64,000 nucleotides of DNA from NCBI RefSeq assembly GCF_029784155.1, contig NC_073693.1, positions 116,727,003 through 116,791,002 on the forward strand. Reading direction: 5' to 3'. How positions within the stretch are numbered: position 1 is the first letter of the stretch; the number at the start of each line of letters is the position of its first letter. The translations under genes and the position numbers were made by a program. The DNA is from Uranotaenia lowii (taxonomy: Eukaryota; Arthropoda; Insecta; Diptera; Culicidae). The notes under the pieces were generated by a model. That model made no database searches, was not told the DNA's origin, and worked only from the letters and a program-made list of their open reading frames with translations. Below, piece after piece: positions 44,957 through 54,200 of this stretch.

Positions 44957-46947
44957 TCGATCATAGTAATTAAACCAAATTAAAGCTTACAAACAATGGA
45001 AAATTACCCGTGAACTTGATGATCTTGCTGCTTATAGGAAGCTTCGGAATCGTGTTAATCTTCTTGTTTATAATGCCAAAAGAAACCACTTTAACCAATT
45101 TCTTGACCTTAATCTACCGCCAAAAACTTTATGGAAAAGATTAAAAAATACTGGAATTACAAACTCAAACTCTATTTCCTTAAATAACTTTCATGCTGAA
45201 GAAATAAACCAAGCTTTTTCTAAAGTTTTTAACCGTTGTAACAACGTTCAAAACAGAAACTGGTTAATATCTAGCTGGAATTCGTTTTCCTTTCGAGAAA
45301 TTCAAGAAACCGAAGTATTGAACTGCATTTTTGAGATCCAATCCAATGCGGTAGGATTAGATAACATTCCCCTAAAATTTATCAAAATATTACTACCTCA
45401 TATATTAACTCCCATAACGTACATTTTCAATAGAATTTTAGTTTCAGGTAAATATCCTCGAATATGGAAACACTCAAAAATTATTCCAATTAAAAAGAAA
45501 AGCAATTTAAGTTCGTTGGATAACCTTCGCCCAATAAGTATACTTTGTGCTCTTTCGAAGGTATTTGAAAAGATTTTAAAAATCCAAATCTGTGCGTATA
45601 TATCGGAAAACGAACTTATTAACTCATATCAGTCGGGATATCGACAAAAACACAGTACTAAAACTGCGATGATTAAAGTGCTAGATGATATAGGCTCAGT
45701 AATTGACAGGTCTCAATCTGTTGTTATGATTCTGCTCGACTTTTCTAAAGCATTTGACACGATTCATCACGCTGTTCTTTGCAATAAACTTTCACAAAAT
45801 TTTGGATTTGGAATTTCAGCGACGACTTTGATAAAATCGTACCTTGAAGATCGTTCTCAAACCGTCTACAACAACAATCAGTATTCATCCCCTCTACCGA
45901 TTATATCTGGAGTACCTCAAGGCTCTATTTTAGGACCCATACTTTTCACCATGTATATCAACGATTTACCTAATGTTCTAAGATTTTTTCAAATACACAT
46001 TTTTGCAGATGATGTACAACTCTATTTAGATTGCACAAACTTGACAGAGCAATGCATCAATTCCCGAATCAATGATGATCTCCAGTCTATCCATGCTTGG
46101 TCAATGAGAAACGCGTTGTCTTTGAATGTGAATAAATCGTATGCAATTTTCCTAAATAAGAATAATTCGATGCAAATAATACCGAAAATCTGTAACACTC
46201 CGATAAAAATAGTGTCAGAAGCTGTAAGTTTAGGTTTTAAAATACAATCCAACTTTAAATTTGATTCGTATGTACTTCAGCAGTGCGGGAAAATATATAA
46301 CTCTTTGAGAACTCTTCGACTTCATAAAATATTTTTAAATACAGAGATGAAGATCAAACTTTTCAAGGCTTTGATCTTTCCTCATTTTATAGCTTGTGAT
46401 TTTCTACTTTCTCAAGTTTCCCTAGCAGTTCTTAACAAATTTAGAGTCGCCCTCAATTCTTGTGTAAGATTTGCATTCAACCTCAAACGTATGGATCACG
46501 TTTCACATTTACAAACTCGTTTGATTGGTTGTTCCTTTGAAAGTTTTCCTAAAATAAGATGCTGCCTTTTTATTTACAATCTAATTAATAGTAAAACACC
46601 CGCATATCTCTATACAAAATTATCTCAGTTAAGAAGTTCAAGAGCTTTAAAATTTGTCATTCCTCGCCACAGATCAGAGCTGTATGGTAATTCGTTTTTT
46701 GTTAGAGGTGTGAGCTATTGGAATGCCCTTCCCAATTCTTTAACACTGGAAACCTCGTTCGCAGTTTTTAAGATGAGATTAATTGAGCACTTTACAAATT
46801 AAGTTAGTTTTTTTTTTATTCAAATAACTAATTATTTATCGAAATAAGATCCTAGGCACTTGAATTCTATCAACGCACAAAATGTAACATTGAAAAAGAT
46901 GTAATATCTTACGTTACTGAATAAAAATGTTTAATAATAATAATAAT
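44957..46947 (+). mobile_element. Non-LTR retrotransposon B, 5'-truncated, recent, 10-bp TSD
   Basis: A LINE inserted in the pogo-like element. It is flanked by the 10-bp direct repeat AAAAAAAGTA (44947-44956 and 46948-46957) and ends in a TAA-repeat tail (about 46931-46947). The only gene content is the 3' two thirds of ORF2. The same family supplies the truncated copy at 6797-7401, though that one has a TAAA tail. Confidence 0.85.
44982..46802 (+). CDS. Reverse transcriptase ORF2, 3' part, uninterrupted
   Basis: The frame is open for 606 codons from 44982 to the stop at 46802. No ATG, CTG, GTG or TTG occurs before 45318, as expected for a 5'-truncated copy, so no genuine start is present. 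Domains: linker (YRKLRNRVNLLVYNAKRNHF), RT motifs NAVGLDNIPLKF, LRPISILCALSKVFEK, YQSGYRQKHSTKTA, LLDFSKAFDTIHH, GVPQGSILGPILF, IFADDVQLYL (catalytic FADD) and LNVNKSYAIFL, then the tail FVRGVSYWNALPNS. The endonuclease is missing. All catalytic Asp residues are kept and no frameshift is seen, which points to recent insertion. Best placed among CR1/jockey-type LINEs. Confidence 0.85.
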   Translation, partial: KAYKQWKITRELDDLAAYRKLRNRVNLLVYNAKRNHFNQFLDLNLPPKTLWKRLKNTGITNSNSISLNNFHAEEINQAFSKVFNRCNNVQNRNWLISSWNSFSFREIQETEVLNCIFEIQSNAVGLDNIPLKFIKILLPHILTPITYIFNRILVSGKYPRIWKHSKIIPIKKKSNLSSLDNLRPISILCALSKVFEKILKIQICAYISENELINSYQSGYRQKHSTKTAMIKVLDDIGSVIDRSQSVVMILLDFSKAFDTIHHAVLCNKLSQNFGFGISATTLIKSYLEDRSQTVYNNNQYSSPLPIISGVPQGSILGPILFTMYINDLPNVLRFFQIHIFADDVQLYLDCTNLTEQCINSRINDDLQSIHAWSMRNALSLNVNKSYAIFLNKNNSMQIIPKICNTPIKIVSEAVSLGFKIQSNFKFDSYVLQQCGKIYNSLRTLRLHKIFLNTEMKIKLFKALIFPHFIACDFLLSQVSLAVLNKFRVALNSCVRFAFNLKRMDHVSHLQTRLIGCSFESFPKIRCCLFIYNLINSKTPAYLYTKLSQLRSSRALKFVIPRHRSELYGNSFFVRGVSYWNALPNSLTLETSFAVFKMRLIEHFTN

Positions 46948-47237
46948 AAAAAAAGTAAGGCTCTTTACCTTGATAGTATGACGCAAAAAGTTTTGATAAC
47001 GTTTGTAAACATTGATAAAAATCATATTTTTCAAAATCTACCAAAGCGTACTCTTACCCCAACAGTGGGGCAAGAGTACGCATAAAATAAGCTCATTGTA
47101 TTCCATTATGGTCCGGTGTAAGTGAGGTCTTGAAGAAAAAAACAAACAAACAAAAGTAAAAGAGCTTTAAGCAGTTTTTGCCTTTCGTGGTCTCTTTGCT
47201 CCTTTTGGATCCTCAGATTCCTTAGGAGGCTTTTCCT

Positions 47238-47687
47238 TCATTGTCGTGTTGGTTCCAGTGTTGTGTCTGTCTCAGTTGCAAGTTTGCGTTGCGCCGGCGG
47301 ATTTACCTTTTTCTGTTGAAGATTGGATTCCAAATTTTGCTTGACGGGAGTGCTCGTGATGATTTCAGACTTTTGGCCTTTCTTCCGTCTTTGTTGAAGG
47401 TCCTTACGCTTCAGAAGTGGTCGAATCTCTGCAGGAGTCACATATGATCGTTTCGAAAGACTCAGTGATTCTTCATAATCAATGGATTCCACTCGCCCTG
47501 AAGTTGAAGGCAGTGGATCGGTAGCTTCATAACGCTTCGGTTCGACCTGCTGTTTCGGCAATAGGCTTTCAGCAATCTGGCGCTTCGATTCTCCGTCCTT
47601 CAACCGCTGCCTGGCGTTTTCCAGCATCTCCGAAGAGAAAATCTTGCGGCTGGTTTTCCTTTTGTACGTTCTGATTATTGAAAACAT
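47238..47687 (-). CDS. pogo-like transposase remnant: HTH plus C-terminal tail, no DDE core
   Basis: The start at 47687 (MFSIIRTYKRKTSRKIF) is preferred over the upstream in-frame Met at 47741, because the YKRKTSR motif opens pogo/Tigger transposases and CENP-B-like proteins. Residues 7-45 form a pipsqueak-type helix-turn-helix (FSSEMLENARQRLKDGESKR then QIAESL). The rest is a basic, low-complexity tail with TPAEIRPLLKRKD, RRKKGQKSEIITSTPVKQ, a pattern found after the catalytic domain in pogo transposases (PEEIRP...RKKRKS.ILT.TP). The DDE domain between the two is missing without breaking the frame. 149 codons, uninterrupted. It could bind the element's repeats without cutting; expression is unknown. 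Confidence 0.68.
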   Translation of the reverse strand: MFSIIRTYKRKTSRKIFSSEMLENARQRLKDGESKRQIAESLLPKQQVEPKRYEATDPLPSTSGRVESIDYEESLSLSKRSYVTPAEIRPLLKRKDLQQRRKKGQKSEIITSTPVKQNLESNLQQKKVNPPAQRKLATETDTTLEPTRQ

Positions 47688-49392
47688 GATTATTCTTTGG
47701 GTTAGCTTTCCAAATGCTATCAAAAAGACGAAGGAAACCAACGCGTACTCTTGCCCCCTACGACCATTTGTGAAAAAAGCTAAAAGTGCTAAATATACCG
47801 ATCTTATCCTAGCATGAGTGTTCCACAGATTTAATCTATATTAATTATGTGTCCTTTATCACGTATGCAGATTTGATTGGCGAATTTCCTCGAAGCGTAC
47901 TAATGTTTCGAAATACGCATAAAATTACATAAAAATTGGAAAAACTAAAACTTAACTCATTTCTCCGACGTGCGCGAACCAAACCACAAACAGAAACACG
48001 TATGATCAGCTGACTCGATGACCTGTCAAACCGGTACAGTGTTGCTAGTTTCAGTGTTGTCGTTTACTGTAAAAGCCTAGTGCGTACTCTTTCCGCCTGC
48101 GTACTCTTGCCCCACTTTACTCTACATTAAGGCTGTTCTCTTAAATTCCAAGCTGTCCTCTTAATTTCTATCGATTTCATCAGGCTGTTCTCTCAACTCG
48201 CCTTTCAATTCCATGCTGTCTTTTCAACTCGCTAGAAATTTTTATTGGCTGCCCTCCCAATCCGCCTTTAAAATTGAAGCCTTCCTCTTCGCTTGAATTT
48301 TTTTTATCGATTTCTTCAGGTTGTCCTGTCAACTCGCTTTCCAATTTCAAGCTGTGCTCTTGATTTGCTTGAAATTTTAATCGATTTATTGAGACTGCCC
48401 TCTCAACTCGCCTTTCAGTTTCATGCTGTCCTCTCAACTCTCTTGAAATTCTCGTGAATATGCACTGGCAGTTTTATCAACTTTCCATCCAATTTCAAGC
48501 TGTCCACAAAAATCGCTTGAAATTTTACCCGAAACGCTCAGGCTGCCCAGCAAACATTTAATGAGGGATATCGCAGGAACAACATAATTATTCAAACAAT
48601 TATACCAGATGAAAAGATTGTATAAAACTTTCCAAAATAGCATAAAGCTACAAAAGTGGAGGCGATATATCTACATTGACAACATTCCAACGATTCAATT
48701 TCCTCACAAAATGCAAAACATACGATTTGAAGTAATTTGAGTAAAACGAAAAAAAATTTCCCAAATCGAGATATTGACTCCAGGGGATTTTTTTTTATTA
48801 TCTGACGGGTTTGCGCCGAGGGTCTTCAGATTTTCCCCAAAGTTGAAAATTTGGTTCATTTTTGCGACTTAAAAACACATGTATTTTTTCAGATTTCTAA
48901 CATTTTTATTTTTTGAGTTAGCTTCGGTTAGATTTTTTTGTAAATAAAAAATAACCATTTTTCAAAGCTACATTACTTTGTTGTTTCTCAACCGAAATTA
49001 TAAAATAGCACATCGAAATGCATTGAAATTTTATCAGCTTTCTAAATAGAATAGTTAAAAAAAATTAAATAATGACCTTCAACATGAAAAACTGTAAAAA
49101 AACTTTAAATGGCGTCTAAAAGTACCGTCTACACCACCGAATATTTTGCAAAAAATACTATTGTGTAGCTCAATTCATGATGCAACTTTCATCTGAAGAC
49201 ACCAAAGTGGGCCATTAACACCTTGAAGAGTTATGAAAGAAATAATGACAATAAATCTCTTTTTTTGCATCGAAAACAAACAATGGTCGTACAACTGCAC
49301 TCACATATGGAGATAGCAAACACTTCTAACAACATGGAAACAAAAGAACTTATCAAAGCTGGTAAAAAACACTATTTTTCGTCCTTTTCAGA

Positions 49393-50156
49393 CTGCCCCT
49401 ACTCGCATAACAGTCCCATATGAATTTTCGTCATTTTAGGTCAACATAAGGCTTCAACATAAAAGGCTAAAAAAAGAGGTTTTGTTCTAGAAATTTCGAA
49501 AAAAAATATCAATTCGTGGCTGTCCTATATGAAATATACCTGAATAACAGTTCCATATGTGAAATACCACGGATTTGGTTACTTTTCAATGTTTCTTTCG
49601 GCGAAATAGTCTTTGGTTTATTGCTTTGAATCATTTAAACATTTTTTTAACTCACTTGATGTCGAATGATGCACACTAGTTTTCGAAGGCAGGTCTGACT
49701 TTCTTAGGAATGACTTCCTGAGCGAAAAACTATCGGATGCAATCAAAAATCGTAAAAAGATTCAACTAATAATGTGGAATTAATGATATTTTTTTGCAAA
49801 AGTTTGTTTCTTTTTCTGACAATTGCATTTAGAAGTTTAAAAATGATCAAATTTAAGTCTTAGAAAGTAGCTTGGTGAGAAAAATATATTTTGTATGGGA
49901 CTGTTATGCTAGTAGATTTGAAAAAGGTTTCAAAAATGGTCGATTAACAGTCCCATAATGAATAATAATGGTGCTCTCAACCTTACCAATAATCCAATTT
50001 CGAAAATTTCAGGCCTAACGATTTATTATGACAACCTAGAAACGATTTTCGTTTATGCTGAAAGTGGTGGTCACATTTTAAAAATATATTCCAAAACAGA
50101 AAAAGCTGATTGTCTCGCTTGCTTATTTTTGTATATGGGACTGTTATGAAAGAAGG
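49393..50156. mobile_element. MITE with reiterated AACAGTCCCATA motif
   Basis: Ends TGCCCCTACTCGCATAACAG and, inverted, CGCCCCTTCTTTCATAACAG. AACAGTCCCATA or a one-base variant occurs at 49407, 49552 and 49944 on the plus strand and inverted near 49897 and 50134. The location is defined by alignment with the uninterrupted arm at 52640-52690 (TCGTGCTTTGTAGAGTGTTT). Confidence 0.78.
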
Positions 50157-50624
50157 GGCGGTAGATTGTTGCAGCTTAACTGACTTCATGTTATATCCAA
50201 AAATCTAATAACGTATTCGTTTATACCAGTGGTCGGAAAATCGCTCAAGAAAACCAATCAGGAATGGTTTCTAGCTAGAATGATGCTACCTCCGAGTGCT
50301 GTGATACGCACGTGGTAAAAGTACCCATTGAATATATGTCGAAAATCAACACTAACTTGATACAAGAAGATATACCATGCCCCACCGGAGGCTACCGTTG
50401 CTATTCGTCACGTGGCTAATCGACGGTGATCGACATACTTGGTGATACATTTTGAACGTCGCTCCCTCAATCATTCCCGAACGTCTATCCTCGCATCATT
50501 GTTGATAATGCTCGTTATTGATAGACGATCATTAATGTTTCAAAAGGAAAAATCTGAATAAATACCAGGACCATATGTTCAAAAAAGCTGTAGCACATGC
50601 TGGACAGTTCATTGCGGTTACCTA

Positions 50625-51726
50625 CCCAGATAACCAGAAATCGTAAAGCAGTGTTCATTGTAGATTGTATAAGCATCCAGTTTTAATTGGAATTGTATAA
50701 ACATCTTGTTGTAGCTAAACCAAGTTATATTTTATCGTTTATGGTTTGTATAGTTCATTATATACGATAATATTTTGTTGATCCTATAGAAAGATCACTA
50801 AAGTTGTTTTCAATTGCAGTAGAATTGTGTAAAGCTCAATATTATATCCCACTGTACAATTAAGCAATCTTTCATGCTTGCGATCTATGATGGCATATTA
50901 TTTCCATGAAAGGTCGTACAGTAATTGTAAAACATCGTATAATGGTATTTAAACAATCTGTGGATTGTCGAATTGTTTAACAGTGCAGTAAATAGCTAGC
51001 TAAGATCGCACAGCGCTGAATACAATTATTGATTGTTATAGAATCGTCTATGAGATAGGTTATAGTTGTATTTAAAAAAAACGGCATCTATAAATAGATT
51101 TGCAGTCCGAAATGATGCAGTCAGTGGTATTTTATACGATCAACTGATTTCTAAACGGTACTACCAACTGTACACGAACAAATTTGCTTGTTTGTATCAA
51201 CATGAAATGGCGCCGTGGAAGTATCGAAGGACAGGGATCGGAACGTTGTGAGTTCGAGACTGAGGGAAAAGAGACACATTAAGTTGTATATGGTTCAATT
51301 TTTTTTCGCAGTAAACATTCAATTCTATTGTATTAATGTTCACGGCGATTCATAGTAAAATCATTATAAGAGAAAATATAATTGCTTTGGGATACAGTAA
51401 CAATAAATTGTATTAAATGGCGAAGAAAGTTGTACAAACCTCAGGCTACCTGCAAAAGGAAATTGTAATCAAGTTGTAGGGCAGGAAATAGACAGTTGTA
51501 AGTTGTACAATCCTAAGATTTTATGCAAAGCAAAGTTGCTTTCAAATTGTTGTAAACGCAAAACAAAGTTTTATATTTTCAAGGTGAGCAAAATTTGGTC
51601 CGTATATTGCCTCCACTTTGGTACGTACAGGCTCATATAGAATATTCTATACAACTTTTTCAGATTGTACAAAAGTGTGTATATCTCAGAAACAACTGAA
51701 ATATACAGACCAAAATGTTCACTGGG
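50625..51726. mobile_element. Element with CCCAG ends (family C1, small copy)
   Basis: Starts CCCAGATAACCAG and ends GAACATTTT-type sequence before CACTGGG in inverse, flanked by TA (50623-50624 and 51727-51728). AAAGTGGAGGC followed by an ATATA block is shared with the left end of the 48546-53688 element (48652 and, inverted, 51604-51622). The interior is rich in TTGTA/TACAA. A tRNA-like block lies at 51206-51263. Confidence 0.68.
51206..51263 (+). other. tRNA-like sequence
   Basis: AAATGGCGCCGTGGAAG ... GTGAGTTCGAGACTGAGGG resembles A- and B-box regions on the plus strand. The match to the B-box consensus is weaker than in the other tRNA-like blocks. Confidence 0.4.
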
Positions 51727-53301
51727 TAGTCATGATTTTGTCCTTCTAGGCAAAACGAAAAATAAAAAATCATCTGTTAGCCTACATAGATCGCTCAGAA
51801 CTGATACATATCAGTTATGATCCTAAAGGTTGAAAGTCGTTAGGGGAAGGAAATCAGCATCGAGACGTTCGTTGCTGATAGTCTGCGTCCTTTTTTACCT
51901 CATCATGTATCGCAAAAGTGTTTCAAATACAGAAGCGTCGTTGTCATGCATGATTGTTTGTATGATTTGGTTGAAGAAGGAAAATTTGACTGCTTTGATT
52001 TTTTGGCTCTGAATGTAGTCAAGCATGGCTCAGTGAAAATGATTGATTTTCGGAAGCATGGTTTATACCCAGTTTTGCACCAGGTCACAACAAGTTATGC
52101 ACATTTTACTGTAATTTTTAGAAGTTTATGCGCTAAGTTTTGCATCCGTAATTCCCCAGATTTGATTTAAAATGGATGGTGGAACACTGAAGATTCGTGT
52201 GTGGGCGATCGAGGTAGCAAAACACTGACGACGAATTATGTTCGTTCTAGTATGGTAAACCTCAAAACTGGGCGAATGTAGAGAACGAATACGGTAAACG
52301 TATCATATTTTAATCATTTTCCAGCCTGGGCTGGCCATACTGAGCTCTTTGATTATTTCTACAACATTTGTGCCACTTTCTCATACTTTTTTGATCAATG
52401 GGAAAGGATTTTGGTGTCCAGTGCTTTGCTCCCGATATAAAAACTATGTAAAGCACGTCTATATTTCATTTTTTTAATCATATTTTTGTGATCCCAAACA
52501 CAGGGACTGAACCTCCTACTATTGGCAATGATTATGCTTCACAATGATCTTTGATCGAAAAATTAATAAATTATATAGTATATGACCAGGTCGTAAAAGC
52601 AACATTCCTATTATTAGTTATATCACTTAAACAATACGATACTAAGAATTTTGGTTAAAATTTAAAGTCAGTTTTGCTGCAAACACTCTACAAAGCACGA
52701 AAAAGTAGTGTTTTTTACCAGCTTTGGTAAGTTCTTTTGTTTCCATGTTGTTAGAAGTGCTTGCTATCTCCATATGTGAGTGCAGTAGTTCGACCATTGT
52801 TTGTTTTCGATGCAAAAAAAGAGATTTATTGTCATTATTTCTTTCATAACTCTTCAAGGTGTTAATGGCCCACTTTGGTGTCTTTAGATGAAAGTTGCAT
52901 CATAAATTGAGCTACACAATGGTTTTTTTTTGCAAAATATTCGGTGGTGCAGACGGTACTTTTAGACGCCATTTAAAGTTTTTTTACAACTTTTCATGTT
53001 GAAGGTCATTATTTAATTTTTTTAAACTATTCTAATTGGAAAGCTGATAAAATTTCAATGCATTTTGATGTGCTATTTTATAATTTCTGTTGAGAAACAA
53101 CAGAGTTATGTAGATTTGAAAAATGGTTATTTTTTATTTACCAAAAAATCTAACCGAAGCTAACTCAAAAAATAAAAATGTTAGAAATCTGAAAAAATAC
53201 ATGTGTTTTTAAGTCGCAAAAATGAACCAAATTTTCAATTTTGGGGAAAATCTGAAAACCCCCGGCGCAAATTGTCAGATAATAAAAAAAAATCCCCTCC
53301 A

Positions 53302-53347
53302 GTCTTCCGAGTTCGCAGTCCGGTATCTTACCACGATGCCAATTCAT
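53302..53347 (-). other. tRNA-like sequence at the tip of the long-TIR element
   Basis: Minus strand TTGGCATCGTGGTAAG then ACCGGACTGCGAACTCGG. This resembles the D-arm/anticodon half of a tRNA and abuts the AGGGGATTTTTT start of the inverted arm. The B box is poor. Confidence 0.4.
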
Positions 53348-53889
53348 CAGTAGATAAGATCCACGCTATAGCTCAATATGTGAGGTTTTCTTTTTTTTGA
53401 ACCGGTCAAAGGAAGGAAGGGAGAGACCGAATAGAGTGTGAATTGAAGGACCGCCAATTTATCGTAAATAAGTTCATTCAAAGCGTTTATGTCGAATTAG
53501 CATATTCCCAACTTTTTTGAGACATATTTACGAATTGATTAAACTGCTATGCAACTATTTTTGGGCAAAGCTTGTCGTAAATGAATGATAGAAAATCATT
53601 ATATACCAACTTGTTTACGATGGTTATTGAAAATGTCTTAATATTCGATTTGGATTATCATTTCTATTACGATTTCATGTTAGCTGGGTGTCCTCTCAAC
53701 TCGCTTGATACTCTCGTCAATATGCACTGGCGGTCCTCTCATCTCGCCATCCCATTCAAGCTGTACTCTCAACTCGCCTAAAATTTTACCTGGAACGCTC
53801 AGGCTGTACTCTCAACTCGCCTTTCAATTTCAAGCTGTCCTCTCAACTCGCTTGATACTGGCGTCAATATGTTCAGGTTGTCCTCTTAA

Positions 53890-54106
53890 CACGTTCGTCG
53901 CCACGCTCATTTTGGTAGTTTTACTAGCCGGGCCCAAAGAAATTTTCAGAGAGAGGAAGCAAAGAGGAAGAACTCCCATATTTGAAACGTGTGGCGAAGC
54001 TGAGAGGTAAACTCAAGTAAGAGAGCGTCACACGCTTTTTGATGTGACGGGGCCCCCCAGGAAATACACCCGTCACCCGAATTTGGGTGCCGTGGCGACG
54101 AACGTG
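53890..54106. mobile_element. 217-bp TTAA-type MITE
   Basis: CACGTTCGTCGCCACG at the left and CGTGGCGACGAACGTG at the right, each bordered by TTAA (53886-53889 and 54107-54110). The inverted ends are 16 bp and perfect. TTAA targets indicate piggyBac-type mobilisation. Excision restores a minisatellite unit reading CCTCTTAACACGCC. Confidence 0.9.
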
Positions 54107-54200
54107 TTAACACGCCTTCCAATTTCAAGCTGTCCTCTCGACTCGCTTGAAATTGAACATAATCAAGCTGCCCTTCCGACTCGCTTTGTTTTTTACAAGC

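Larger units (their letters stand above)
44890..48122 (-). mobile_element. pogo-like DNA transposon, internally deleted, TA-flanked
   Basis: Ends read GAGTATAGTGGGGCAAGAG and, inverted, GAGTAAAGTGGGGCAAG, flanked by TA (44888-44889, 48123-48124). The motif GGGGCAAGAGTACGC is reiterated: near 44900 and 47064 on the plus strand, and inverted near 47045, 47741, 48083 and 48097. The only coding remnant is the minus-strand frame at 47687-47238, with a pogo-type DNA-binding domain. A LINE (44957-46947) sits within it. Confidence 0.78.
48787..53310. mobile_element. Transposon with about 0.7-kb terminal inverted repeats
   Basis: AGGGGATTTTTTTTTATTAT at 48782-48801 starts an arm that is repeated in inverse from 53300 leftward. 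Shared blocks include TTTTCAGATTTTCCCC, GAGTTAGCTTCGGTTAGA and ATTTTATCAGCTTTC, and also a 66-codon frame (MKSYERNNDNKSLF) found at 49223 and, inverted, at 52857. The left arm is interrupted by a MITE after about 610 bp and resumes at 50157 with TAGATTGTTGCAGC. The 2.4-kb middle has no transposase that I recognise. Confidence 0.78.
48546..53688. mobile_element. 5.1-kb composite element with CCCAGC ends (family C1)
   Basis: Begins CCCAGCAAACATTTAATG, ends CATGTTAGCTGGG in inverse. Outside, the minisatellite reads ...CAGGCTG and TGTCCTCTC...; removing the element and one TG restores CAGGCTGTCCTCTC exactly, so the target duplication is TG. The interior is itself composite: a pair of long inverted arms (48787-50230 and 52600-53310), a MITE at 49393-50156 and a smaller CCCAG-ended element at 50625-51726. 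No transposase recognised. Confidence 0.75.
44430..54200. repeat. Degenerate minisatellite, split by three insertions
   Basis: Imperfect units of about 85-90 bp built on CTGTCCTCTCAACTCGC plus TTTCAATTTCAAG and CTTGAAATTTTAATCG. Fragments lie at about 44480-44887, 48125-48545, 53689-53889 and 54107-54200. Each interruption (44890-48122, 48546-53688, 53890-54106) is a separate mobile element whose removal joins the neighbouring units in register. Confidence 0.85.
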
